A DNA stretch of 33,400 bases from assembly GCA_012965445.1 (NCBI GenBank), contig DTSJ01000179.1, positions 1 to 33,400 of the forward strand, given 5' to 3'. Shown here piece by piece: positions 7,568 through 17,300 of this stretch (position 1 is its first letter; every line of letters begins with the position of its first letter). A program made the position numbers and the translations under genes. This stretch comes from Candidatus Hydrogenedentota bacterium. GTDB lineage: Bacteria; Hydrogenedentota; Hydrogenedentia; Hydrogenedentiales; GCA-2746185. The notes under the pieces were generated by a model, which was given only the letters and a program-made list of their open reading frames with translations, made no database searches and was not told the origin of the DNA.

Positions 7568-8035
7568 CTACTTTTCCGACCACTGATTATACGGCTTCTG
7601 CGAGAGATAGGAGTTGAAGTAGCGTTCGTCTTCCGAGACCTCTGGGCCGAGCCAGGGCGGGCGCGAGAAGGTTTGGTCGATGCTGTCCAGTTCAGTCTCC
7701 GCGATCAATAAACCCTCATTTTCGCCAAGAAACTCATCAACCTCCCAGCGAGAACCATCGAAGTCGATGATATACCTGTTTTTTTCTACGATATGGCCGT
7801 CGCACCGATGTTCGAGCATGTGTTCGGCGTCGGCCAGCGGAATTTCGTACTCGAATTCGGCGCGGGCAATGTCAAGCGTCGACTGTTTGATGTTCAGCAT
7901 AGCCTTGGAATCCGCAACGCGAACCGACACTGGCGGTCCAACGGCGAGATACCCCTGTCGATAATGGGTCGGCACAACTTTTTCACGCCAGCCATCTCCA
8001 ACAACTTGAAACTTTCGCTCTATTTCCAGCCCCAT
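7568..8035 (-). CDS. CYTH domain protein (triphosphate tunnel metalloenzyme family)
   Basis: A 155-residue single-domain protein. It opens with GLEIERKFQVVGDGW, containing the ExExK signature of CYTH/TTM enzymes, followed by alternating charged strands typical of the tunnel (SVRVADSKAMLNIKQS, EFEYEIPLADAEHML, VEKNRYIIDFDGSRWEVDEF, LLIAETEL). Bacterial short CYTH proteins hydrolyse triphosphates such as tripolyphosphate with a divalent metal; a few have adenylate cyclase activity. The length and strand order fit the short bacterial (NeuTTM-like) group, so triphosphatase is the likelier role. AGGAAG lies about 8 bases before the ATG. It appears to start the minus-strand run. Confidence 0.9.
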   Translation of the reverse strand: MGLEIERKFQVVGDGWREKVVPTHYRQGYLAVGPPVSVRVADSKAMLNIKQSTLDIARAEFEYEIPLADAEHMLEHRCDGHIVEKNRYIIDFDGSRWEVDEFLGENEGLLIAETELDSIDQTFSRPPWLGPEVSEDERYFNSYLSQKPYNQWSEK

Positions 8036-8344
8036 AAGTGCTTCCTGTCTGACATCACATTACCATACCTCTCGAATACATCTCATTTTATAAATTATTG
8101 ACAAATAGTGTACTTTATGATAGTTTTAACCTCTGGATGATGAAGTAAAATGGATCTTACAGTTTGTGATATCGAGTAAACGCTGTAGAGTGTTTTGGGT
8201 GTACTGAATTTGCTATTCCAAGTGTCCTCGAAATTCCTTACGATGCTACAGATATTGATCGTGGCTCAGCAGAGTGGCATTGGGTTCTCCCGGTGGAGCT
8301 CCGAAGGGATACGGCACGTCTACAGTACTATGGAGCAGAAATAA
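8036..8344. other. 309-bp divergent intergenic region between the CYTH gene and pilB
   Basis: Nothing here reads as a gene. The part nearest the CYTH gene (8070-8130) is AT-rich and contains TTGACA at 8098-8103, with only a poor TAGTTT 17 bases on as a -10. I looked for a sigma-54 GG-N10-GC element upstream of pilB, as the PilSR pair might suggest, and found no clean match. An open frame without a start codon runs from 8170 into pilB, but it shows no recognisable domain. Confidence 0.45.
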
Positions 8345-10078
8345 GTGGCAACCAAAGTAAAGAAGAGACTCGGTGATGTTCTGACAGAACAAGAATTGGT
8401 TACGTCGGATCAGCTGCGCGAATGCATCAATATTCAGCGCCAGCAGGGCGGCAATCTCGCATCAATACTTGTTGACAAAGAATACCTGAGCGAGGAAGAC
8501 CTCGTCATCACCATAAGTGAGCAACTGGGCATCCCGCATATTCGTGTAGCCCACTACAATATTTCCGAAAAAGTCCTTGAAGAAGTTCCGGAGACTTTGG
8601 CACGCCAATACCTTATGCTGCCGATATCGCTCACTGGCGATGTGCTGACCTTGGCGATGGCCGATCCTCTTAACATCATGGCATTGGATGACCTGAGCCT
8701 TCTCACGAGTTACGAAATAAAACCCGTTGTGGCAATGCAGCATGAGTTGGAAGAAACTATAGAGAAGTACTACGGGTCCAGCGCCAAAGGCGTCGAAATG
8801 TACGATGAACTCTACGAAGAACTCATCAGCGACGGCAGCGAAGACGATGTGGAGAATGTCGAGGAAACCGAAGAGGTCGCGGATATTTCTGCGATGAAGA
8901 ACGACGCAGAAGATGCACCCCTTATCCGATTGGTCAATCTAATATTGGTCAATGGTCTCGAGTTGGGCGCGAGCGACATCCATATCGAACCGTATGAGAA
9001 GGTGATTCGCATTCGGTATCGTGTAGACGGAAAACTCGAAGAAACAAAGAATCCCCCTCGTAATCTGGCATCTGCAATAATATCGCGTATCAAGATTATG
9101 GCTAATCTGGACATTGCGGAGCATCGGCTGCCGCAGGATGGTCGTTTCCGCATCGTGTTCAAAGGCCGCGAGATCGATTTCCGTACCGCTATTTTGCCGA
9201 CCTATCACGGTGAAAAGATCGTGATGCGTATTCTGGACAAAGGATCGCTTACCCTTGATCTGAACGCAATGGGATTCGAAGAGCAGCCCATGAAAACGTT
9301 CCAGGATGCCTTGGTCCTTCCCTTTGGCATGCTCCTGATTACCGGGCCTACAGGTAGCGGTAAAACAACAACATTGTATTCCGCGCTGCACCGCCTCAAC
9401 GAAGTCACTGAAAACGTGGTAACAGTAGAAGATCCGGTGGAGTATGAATTGTTCGGCGTCAATCAGGTGCAGACCCATGCGGACATCGGGTTCACCTTCG
9501 CAGTTGCGTTGCGCCAGATCCTGCGTCAGGACCCCGACGTCGTAATGGTCGGTGAAATACGTGATGAAGAAACCGCTGATGTCGCGATAAAAGCGGCCCT
9601 GACGGGCCACTTGGTACTCAGTACACTCCACACGAACGATGCCTCCAGCGTCTTTACCCGCCTGACAGACATGAATCTGGAACCCTTCCTGGTGCAGTCC
9701 TCGGTTGCCCTCGCGGCGGCACAACGCCTGATGCGGCGTGTTTGCCCGGACTGCAAAGAAGCACAACAGGTAACGGACGAAGCCCTTGAGCAAGTACAGT
9801 TCAACGAGACCACCTATGCAGATGTTCCAAATTTCGTCAAGGGCCGCGGTTGTACGAGTTGCAAAAACACAGGTTATAAAGGTAGGCTTGCAGTAATCGA
9901 AGCGATGAATAATTATCCTGAACTGGAAGACGTGATATTGAATCGAGGATCATCAAGTCAGATTAAGAAAGTGGCAGTAGCGTGCGGCATGCGGACATTG
10001 CGCCAGAATGCACTGGCGAAAGCCGCAAAAGGCTTGACAACCATCGAGGAAGTATTACGAGTAACCGGCGCGGATTAA
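8345..10078 (+). CDS. pilB: Type IV pilus assembly (extension) ATPase PilB
   Basis: A 577-residue hexameric ATPase that drives pilin polymerisation at the cytoplasmic face of the pilus base. An N-terminal MshEN-type domain (about 8-145: RLGDVLTEQELVTSDQL, LGIPHIRV) is followed by an acidic linker (150-190) and the N2 domain (LGASDIHIEPYE). The motor core has Walker A GPTGSGKTTT (334-343), the Asp box VTVEDPVEYE, Walker B in DPDVVMVGEIRD and the His box GHLVLSTLHTNDA. The zinc-binding tetracysteine typical of PilB/GspE is present (Cys467, Cys470, Cys503, Cys506), which separates it from PilT. The start is GTG with GGAG 9 bases upstream. pilT follows after 27 bp. Confidence 0.95.
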   Translation: MATKVKKRLGDVLTEQELVTSDQLRECINIQRQQGGNLASILVDKEYLSEEDLVITISEQLGIPHIRVAHYNISEKVLEEVPETLARQYLMLPISLTGDVLTLAMADPLNIMALDDLSLLTSYEIKPVVAMQHELEETIEKYYGSSAKGVEMYDELYEELISDGSEDDVENVEETEEVADISAMKNDAEDAPLIRLVNLILVNGLELGASDIHIEPYEKVIRIRYRVDGKLEETKNPPRNLASAIISRIKIMANLDIAEHRLPQDGRFRIVFKGREIDFRTAILPTYHGEKIVMRILDKGSLTLDLNAMGFEEQPMKTFQDALVLPFGMLLITGPTGSGKTTTLYSALHRLNEVTENVVTVEDPVEYELFGVNQVQTHADIGFTFAVALRQILRQDPDVVMVGEIRDEETADVAIKAALTGHLVLSTLHTNDASSVFTRLTDMNLEPFLVQSSVALAAAQRLMRRVCPDCKEAQQVTDEALEQVQFNETTYADVPNFVKGRGCTSCKNTGYKGRLAVIEAMNNYPELEDVILNRGSSSQIKKVAVACGMRTLRQNALAKAAKGLTTIEEVLRVTGAD

Positions 10079-10105
10079 ACTTGGGGCTCGTACAGGAAAA
10101 ACACT

Positions 10106-11203
10106 GTGTCAGAATCAGCAGAAACCACCGATATTAACATCAAGCAGTTGCTGGTGAAACTCATCGAACTGGGCGCCAGTGACCTTCATATTGTTGCCGG
10201 TGCGCCTCCGGTTATGCGCATACATGGTCTAACCGAGCCTATGGACGGGTACCCGGTACTGCGCCCCAATGAAACACAGGAAATTATCTACTCGGTAATG
10301 AACGAAGAACAGATAGCCGAGTTCGAAGAACAAAAGGAATGCGATTTGTCCTTTGGTGTTACCGGCTTAAGCCGTTTTCGCCTCAACGTATATCGTGACC
10401 GCGGTTCAGTTGTCGGAGCGTTTCGTACTATTCCCTACGAAATCCTCGATTTCGACGAGTTGGGACTTCCAGACCCGATAGCGGATTTCGCATACAAACC
10501 TCACGGTCTGGTTTTGGTGTGCGGACCAACTGGTAGCGGTAAATCCACCACACTTGCTTCAATCATAGATAAAATAAACCGCGAACGTCAGGTTCACATC
10601 ATTACCATTGAAGACCCTATCGAATTCCTGCATTCTCATAAAACGGCCATTGTAAATCAGCGTGAGATTCACTCAGATACCAACTCCTTCAGCGCGGCGC
10701 TCAAGCGCATCTTGCGCCAGGATCCAGACGTAATTCTCATCGGCGAAATGCGCGACCCCGAAACAATACTAGCAGGTCTGACGGTTGCAGAAACGGGCCA
10801 CCTCGCATTCGCTACACTGCACACCAATGATGCCCTCCAGACGATGAACCGTATTATCGACGTGTTCCCTGCCAACCAGCAGGACCAAGTGCGTACGCAG
10901 TTGTCTTTCGTGCTTGAAGGGGTCTGTGTACAGCAGCTAATTCCCAAAGCTGACGGGGGCGGCCGCGCAATGTGTATGGAATTAATGCTAATGAACCCGG
11001 CCATTCGCGCATTGATTCGGTCGGAAAAACTCGAGCAAATTCCCTCCATGATTGAAATCGGTGCCGGGGAAGGCATGATGACCATGAATCAATCGCTGTA
11101 TCGTCTATACAAGCGTAATATTGTCACGCTCGACATGGCGATGAAACGCAGTTCCAATCAGGAAGGATTGCAGAACCTGATCGACAAAGGCGCAAACTAC
11201 TAG
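10106..11203 (+). CDS. pilT: Type IV pilus retraction ATPase PilT
   Basis: A 365-residue hexameric ATPase that depolymerises pilin and powers retraction and twitching. It has the PilT N-terminal PAS-like domain (LGASDLHIVAGAPPVMRIHG), Walker A GPTGSGKSTT (140-149), Asp box ITIEDPIEFLH, Walker B DPDVILIGEMRDPE and His box GHLAFATLHTNDA. Near the C terminus, NPAIRALIRSEKLEQIPSMI corresponds to the AIRNLIRE retraction motif that defines PilT. No tetracysteine is present. The start is GTG with AGGAAA upstream. It lies 27 bp after pilB and 57 bp before pilS, in an arrangement where pilC would normally be expected. Confidence 0.95.
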   Translation: MSESAETTDINIKQLLVKLIELGASDLHIVAGAPPVMRIHGLTEPMDGYPVLRPNETQEIIYSVMNEEQIAEFEEQKECDLSFGVTGLSRFRLNVYRDRGSVVGAFRTIPYEILDFDELGLPDPIADFAYKPHGLVLVCGPTGSGKSTTLASIIDKINRERQVHIITIEDPIEFLHSHKTAIVNQREIHSDTNSFSAALKRILRQDPDVILIGEMRDPETILAGLTVAETGHLAFATLHTNDALQTMNRIIDVFPANQQDQVRTQLSFVLEGVCVQQLIPKADGGGRAMCMELMLMNPAIRALIRSEKLEQIPSMIEIGAGEGMMTMNQSLYRLYKRNIVTLDMAMKRSSNQEGLQNLIDKGANY

Positions 11204-11260
11204 GCCTGTTTTCGGATCATGTACTGACTTCTCCACAATTGCTCGAAGGAGTACCTGTGC

Positions 11261-12922
11261 GTGAGCAGATCATTTTCATCATCGACGCGATCCCGCTTCT
11301 TCTCGAATCCGCAACGCGAATACACCTCGCTCGAATGGACCCTTGAAGGCGAAAGCGGATGGCTGCGCAATTTCGCTGTCGCCCGCATGGGTGTCCTGTC
11401 GTTCATCACTGTTGGTTCAGCATTCCTCTCCATCGAACGCGGCGCCGAGTATCTCCTGTTTCTATATACTTTCGGATTCCTAACCAACTACTGGTATCTG
11501 CACACACTCCACGCAAAACAGCAGGTCGGTTCCTCGCAGACATGGGCGCAAGTCGTCGTCGATTTTTCCGTAGTCGCACTCACAGTAGCCCTAACCGATG
11601 GGCCGACAAGTTTTTTTACCTTCATTTTCGTCGTTGTCGTTCTGGAAGTCGGTGTCCTCCTGGGGTTGAGACAAGGATTCGTCATCGCGACCCTGGCATC
11701 AGTATTCATGCTTGAACAAACACTGCTGCACCCGTCCCAGGATCGATTCTCGAGCACATTTAACCTGTGGTACAACTATCTCGTTCAAGTCATGCTCATC
11801 TACCTGACTGCGTTCATTTCAGGATACTGGAACAATCGAATCTACAAATTGCGGGAATTCCAAAGTGAAATTCTGGACAATATGGCAAGCGGCTTTATCA
11901 TTACCAACGAGCGAGGCATGATCGCAGCGCAGAATGTGTCCGCCAGCAGGATCCTGAGTATTCCAAGTGAAGAATCCATGGGCCGCTCCATCGGAGAGAT
12001 CATGCACACAGCTTCCGGCGACGAGTGCCCTGTGTTGACGGCCCTGCGTTCGGGCAAAGACTACAACAGTTACGAATTTCAACTACAGCAGCCCCAGGGC
12101 TCGACAACCCTGCTCGGTTTAACGACAAATCACATGTACAACGACGAAAGCGAACTGACCGGACTTATCGTCTCTTTCACCGATCTTACCGAAATGAATG
12201 CGATGCGCCAAGAGCTGCTGCGACAGGATCGCATGGCAGTCGTGGGTGAACTGGCCGTTGGTCTCGCTCATGAAATCCGCAATCCCGTGGCCGTCATTCG
12301 CGGTGCCGTCGACGAGATGCGCTCGTCTTCGCAGTCGCAGGAACTGATAGAGCGACTCCAGGCAATGGCTTTGCGTGAATCCGATCACCTGAACGAAATC
12401 GTAAAAGGTTTTCTCGATTTTTCCACAAATCCCTCTGAAGATGTAAAGCCCCTTGAGTTGAGTGGAATCATCGACGACGTCGCTACTCTCCTGCGGAGAG
12501 AGTATGACCAACACAAAGCGTTGCAGATCGAATGCTCAATTCCTGACGAAGCGTACTGGATTTCGGGGAACGCTTCCCAACTGAAACAGGTGTTCGTGAA
12601 CATCGGGAAAAACGCGGTCGAAGCCATGGACTTCGCGGGAACCTTGTTGATTCAGGCGAGCCAAATTGACGACGGTCCCGTACAGATTCGTTTTGACGAT
12701 ACCGGCCCGGGAATCGAACCGGGAACAATAGAAAAAATATTTGAACCCTTCTTTACAATGAAAGATTCAGGCGTAGGTATGGGGCTTGCCGTCTGCATGA
12801 GGATTATTACAGCACACAATGGTACGATAAGAGCTTCAAACCGAGCGGGAGGCGGATGCGCCCTGGAATTGCGCCTCCCCCGGCTACGTCACGAAGCGAA
12901 GGGATCAAAGAATGAGTCGTAA
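11261..12922 (+). CDS. pilS: PilS-like membrane sensor histidine kinase
   Basis: A 553-residue sensor kinase, partner of the overlapping PilR gene. Four to six hydrophobic segments lie between residues 38 and 192, matching the multi-helix PilS sensor that monitors pilin in the membrane. A PAS domain follows (about 200-310; EILDNMASGFIITNERGMI). The HisKA domain holds the phospho-acceptor His337 in VGLAHEIRNPVAVIRG. The ATPase domain has N-box QVFVNIGKNAVEAM, G1 DDTGPGIEPG, F-box EPFFTMKDSG and G2 GMGLAVC. The start is GTG (11261) with AAGGAG about 10 bases upstream. The pilS name rests on the membrane architecture and the pilT-pilS-pilR order; another NtrB-type kinase is possible. Confidence 0.9.
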   Translation: MSRSFSSSTRSRFFSNPQREYTSLEWTLEGESGWLRNFAVARMGVLSFITVGSAFLSIERGAEYLLFLYTFGFLTNYWYLHTLHAKQQVGSSQTWAQVVVDFSVVALTVALTDGPTSFFTFIFVVVVLEVGVLLGLRQGFVIATLASVFMLEQTLLHPSQDRFSSTFNLWYNYLVQVMLIYLTAFISGYWNNRIYKLREFQSEILDNMASGFIITNERGMIAAQNVSASRILSIPSEESMGRSIGEIMHTASGDECPVLTALRSGKDYNSYEFQLQQPQGSTTLLGLTTNHMYNDESELTGLIVSFTDLTEMNAMRQELLRQDRMAVVGELAVGLAHEIRNPVAVIRGAVDEMRSSSQSQELIERLQAMALRESDHLNEIVKGFLDFSTNPSEDVKPLELSGIIDDVATLLRREYDQHKALQIECSIPDEAYWISGNASQLKQVFVNIGKNAVEAMDFAGTLLIQASQIDDGPVQIRFDDTGPGIEPGTIEKIFEPFFTMKDSGVGMGLAVCMRIITAHNGTIRASNRAGGGCALELRLPRLRHEAKGSKNES

Positions 12923-14312
12923 GCGAATACTTGTCGTAGACGACGAACAAGGAATGCGCGAACTCCTCGAAATTATTCTGGGAAACGAAGGATACGATGT
13001 GGAGACCGCCCCGGATATCGAGAGTGGGCGCGCATGCCTTGAGAAGGCACGTTACGACGCCGTCATAACGGATCTGCGTATCGGCTCGGACAAAAATGCA
13101 GGCATGTCGCTTCTGGGATGGATTCAGGAGCGCGCCGATTCGATACCCGCGATTATGATGACCGCCCACGGGTCGGTCGAGTCCGCAATTGAGGCCATGA
13201 AACTCGGAGCCTCGGACTATATTATTAAGCCGTTTAAAAACGATGAAATTAAGATAATCATTCAACGCAGTATCGAACAAAACGAACTGCTTCGTGAAAA
13301 CCGAACTCTAAAAAAGGAACAGGCGAAACTCGGACAGGTGCGAAACATGATCGGCGCAAGTCAGGCCATTGAAAAAGTGCGCGACATGATACGGCGTATT
13401 GCATTGCTCCCCAGTACAGTTGCCATTTACGGCGAAAGCGGCACCGGAAAAGAACTCGTCGCCCGCAGCATCCATCAGTTAAGCGAGCGCTCAGAAAAAC
13501 CATTTGTCGCAATCAACTGCGGTGCCATCCCGGAAAACCTACTGGAAAGCGAACTGTTCGGCCATAAAAAAGGGGCATTTACCGGGGCCTACGAGGACAA
13601 GGAGGGCTTGTTTCTGTCCGCGGACGGCGGCACGTTGTTTCTCGACGAAATCGGTGAGATGCCACTGTCGCTCCAAGTAAAACTGCTGCGCGTACTGGAC
13701 GACAATTCGATTATCCCCCTCGGAGTAACCAGCCCCATTTCCGTCGACGTACGGCTCGTGTCGGCGACAAACCGGAATCTTGAGCAACGCTCACAGGAAG
13801 GCACGTTTCGGGAGGATCTGTTTTATCGTTTAAATGTTATCCCGATAAAACTACCTTCGCTGTCTGAGAGAAAAGATGACATACCCTTGCTCGTGCATCA
13901 TTTCGCGCACCTGCATGCAGAAACTCTCGGACGCCCGCCGCTGGACGTTCCGGATTCGATTATGAATATTCTGTCGGCCTACAGATGGCCGGGCAATATC
14001 CGGGAATTGGGAAACATGATGGAGCGCGCAGTAGCACTATCTGAAAACAGTGTTCTTGAGGAGCAGGATTTGCCGGAAAATATCCTCCACTTCATGCCCG
14101 AGCCAAGCTCGCAGATCACGAAACTTCCGGACACCGGAGTAGAGCTCGAAACGGTTGTGGAAGATCTGGAAATTGGTCTCATTCAACAGGCCTTGAAAAA
14201 AACCAACGACTCTCGAAAAAAATCTGCCGCGCTCTTGGGACTGACTACGCGATCACTCCGATATCGACTTCAGAAGTACGGACTGGAAATAGGTTCGAAC
14301 GAAGACGATTAG
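12912..14312 (+). CDS. pilR: PilR-like sigma-54-dependent response regulator
   Basis: A 466-residue NtrC-family activator. The receiver domain (1-120) has the acidic pair Asp10-Asp11, phospho-acceptor Asp54 in DAVITDLRIG, Thr84 and Lys106. The AAA+ domain has Walker A GESGTGKE (174-181), the sigma-54 contact loop GAFTGA (221-226) and Walker B GGTLFLDE (239-246). The C-terminal Fis-type helix-turn-helix reads KKSAALLGLTTRSLRYRLQ. All residues for ATP hydrolysis and sigma-54 contact are intact. It overlaps pilS by 11 bp, implying translational coupling. The classical target, a pilA promoter, is not in the window. It ends 26 bp from the convergent GH42-like gene. Confidence 0.93.
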   Translation: MSRKRILVVDDEQGMRELLEIILGNEGYDVETAPDIESGRACLEKARYDAVITDLRIGSDKNAGMSLLGWIQERADSIPAIMMTAHGSVESAIEAMKLGASDYIIKPFKNDEIKIIIQRSIEQNELLRENRTLKKEQAKLGQVRNMIGASQAIEKVRDMIRRIALLPSTVAIYGESGTGKELVARSIHQLSERSEKPFVAINCGAIPENLLESELFGHKKGAFTGAYEDKEGLFLSADGGTLFLDEIGEMPLSLQVKLLRVLDDNSIIPLGVTSPISVDVRLVSATNRNLEQRSQEGTFREDLFYRLNVIPIKLPSLSERKDDIPLLVHHFAHLHAETLGRPPLDVPDSIMNILSAYRWPGNIRELGNMMERAVALSENSVLEEQDLPENILHFMPEPSSQITKLPDTGVELETVVEDLEIGLIQQALKKTNDSRKKSAALLGLTTRSLRYRLQKYGLEIGSNEDD

Positions 14313-14338
14313 CGCCCAATTCCAGAGACAACGGATCC

Positions 14339-17300
14339 TTACACTATCTCTATCCGTTTCGAAGTCATTACCCCCGTCATCACGTCTCGAATGACCAACG
14401 TGTATTGTCCCGGCTTCTCGTTCAGCGCAAGCGGTATATAGCCTTCGCCCACGCCGCCCGCGCAATCGATAGTGGACTCGTAATACCGGATAGAACGACC
14501 GGCTTCATCCAACAGCTTCACATGCACCCAATGATCGCCCGGCAGCGCGTCGAAAGTCTTAATCTGCATTGAATAGTGAAGTCTATGCCCGGATTGTACA
14601 ATCTCGGGAACGTCCGCAACAATCCGGCTTACCCGATACGGCAACACGCATATCAATCCCGCCCCCGCTTCATTCAAAGACGCTCCCGCCTTCGAAGTTT
14701 TCAGCTGTTTCCCCTCAAGTACATCGTAGACCGCCCGCCCTTCAGGAAATCTCATCGAAGGCGTACGCCCTAGGGCGCCTTCGCCGGCGAGAATACCGAC
14801 CAGCTCAGCTTTTCCATAACGATAGCGAAACCATTCGAACGACCCGGTAGATTTTCCCGCATTCGTCAACTCTGGATAAAGACGGGGTACTTCTGCATCG
14901 CGAATAGCCGCATCCAATCCATCCCGTCCATCCCCTTCCTCGCTGAACGAAATCTGCAATGCAGCTTCAATAGCCTTGCTGCTGGTCTGCCGTGCCGCCC
15001 CATGTTCGTCTACTTCGCCTGCTATCCCGTCGGTAATTAGCGTTCCGCCGTCGACAATGAACTGACCGATAAGTGCGTCCTCCTCAGCGCTCAAGGCCCT
15101 CACGTGTGGCAGAATCAATACACCGTATCCGGAAAGGCCCGTCTCCATCAGCTTTGAGTATGAAACGAAATCGTATCCCAAACCGAGTCCCTCAAGAGTA
15201 CGAACGATCAATGTTTGCACATTGGTTATCTCACTGCGTTCCTCCAGGCTTGAAACGTACAATGAAGCCGAATTCTCATAGATCGCCACGGACGCTGGAA
15301 CGGGCTCGGCAGACTGGAGCAGCACATCGATCCCCTGTCGAAGCGGATAAATAGCCTCACCAAGTAATATCGTGTCTTCGGATACCTGACCATCCTCCCC
15401 CACCCCTCCCGTCCACACGGCCGTCATCCCGTGATAAAGAGAGTTCCAGAGTAGCCTTCTCGACGCGTTCGAATTCTTTTCGGGTAGACGAACTCCTGTT
15501 GAGGCATCCATCCTTCGATAAGAGCGCACCTTTTCCATGAGCAGCTGATCGGGCGGTATCGAAAGCAAATCGAACTCGGGAATCCACTCTGACAGGTTCG
15601 AAATCGTGCCGCCGTGGGCAAGCGATATCCCGGTTTTCAGCGTTGACCGATGATCCAGCATCTGATCTCGAGCTTCTTTGTACGCCCCAATATCCGTCTC
15701 GTTCCGAATCCGCTGCATGTCTACTGAAACCGGAGAGAAGTCCAATACCGTGAAGGGGGTGCGTACGTCCTGCCAAGAAGAAAACCGTGTATTCCAGTTC
15801 GTATTGAGGAGTTCAAGATTCGGGTAATATGATTGAAGTCGAGATTGCAGATACCTCCTGCACGTGACCGAATCGCAATACACTCCAAGGTCGGACGATA
15901 TCGACGGGTTTGCACTAAGATCAGCATAACGAATTCCGCGTGAACGCGCCCAACCCGTCCAGTTCTTGAATGCTGCATACAGATCCTGTCGAAATTCCAG
16001 CGACGTGAGGCACGGCTCCCGAATCAGATCACCAGCGTCCGAGCGACGTGACAAGATATCCAGGTGGGATACCGAGGAAAGATTCGCATCTACCCCTCCC
16101 TGGCCTTCCGAAAGACTATCAACGACATCTATAGAATCCGCTCCCAGAACCGAAAGACTTTTGTTGACTGAAAGCCTCCACGCTTCGTTCTCCGTCGAAC
16201 CTTTCACAATCCACTGTAGCCCCGGCTTCAACGGTTGCTCGACGATCAACGCCGTACTTGCGTAGCTCGAATACTTGCGCGATCCACTGGTCAGTCGCTC
16301 TACACGAACATCAGAGAGATAGACCTCGAGTTTCATATCTAGTGTCAATGCATCGGTCCAGCTTACATTCGCCTTAACATCGCCGCCCTCTTTATATATC
16401 ACAACTCGCGACTCGGTCAATACGCGCCCGAACGAATCGCTCACGACAAAAAACGCATATGTCGGTGCCGGTCGACGACTATTTCTGCCTACGCTGAACG
16501 TTACTTCGACCGAATCGCTCCGCTGAACGAGCCATTTCGAAAACTGTACGTCGCTCAAGTTCGGCCATTCGTCCATTGCCACGCGATAACTGTGCCAGTC
16601 TACAACATCGGTCCCCCGCATAATCCATAGGTCTATCCAGCTTTCCCCCTTGCCGACTAGAACATGGAGAGTCTTTTCTGTTTTTCCTTTGCGCACACCG
16701 CCGGCTTCATAACTCCAGGAGGATGCACGAAGCGGCTGACGAACACGTATAAATACGTCATAGTTGCGTTGTGCGGGTCGATCAAACTGGACTGTGATCA
16801 CTTGCGTAACGGTTTTCATGCGCTGATCCAGCATGTACTGAGTAAACTCCGGCGTCAGCTGCGGCGGAATCTCCCTCGCATCCGGCACATTCGGCCGTGC
16901 CCTCTCGATACCTGTGATGCTCAATTGAGATTTGCGTTGGCTGACCCATAAAATTGCGCGAATGAGTGACGCTAAATGATATTCGTATAAAAGAGACGGC
17001 TCGATCTCTTCGGCAAAATCGTAGGGCACAAGTTTCTGCATGTCTGGCTGAAAATGCCCCTGAAACACCGCGATACGTCCGCTTTCAGCTCCATAAGTCT
17101 CCCAACTACCAACCTCGTTGCGTACCCCTTCCCGCAAAGGCATGCTGTATTCCGCCTCAAGCACCTGGGGCAGATCAACAACTTCCCATCGCACCTTCTC
17201 AACGTCAAACACCTTCGATTCCTCAAGATCGATCAGAACCAGTCCCATGCCCTTTCCCACCCGTTCGTGAACGGCCAGGCGTTCACTGTCTGTGAGTCCA

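Noticed and set aside
8221..8344. Sigma-54 promoter upstream of pilB (segments such as GTGGCATTGGG).
   Set aside because: The GG is not followed by GC at the required 10-base spacing.
8170..8387. Open frame leading into pilB that reads somewhat protein-like (for example AEWHWVLPVELRRDTARLQY).
   Set aside because: It has no start codon, overlaps the pilB start, and shows no recognisable domain; it may be chance or an old remnant.
8939..9793. Minus-strand 284-codon frame opposite pilB.
   Set aside because: Shadow of the PilB coding frame, without any domain or upstream ribosome binding site.
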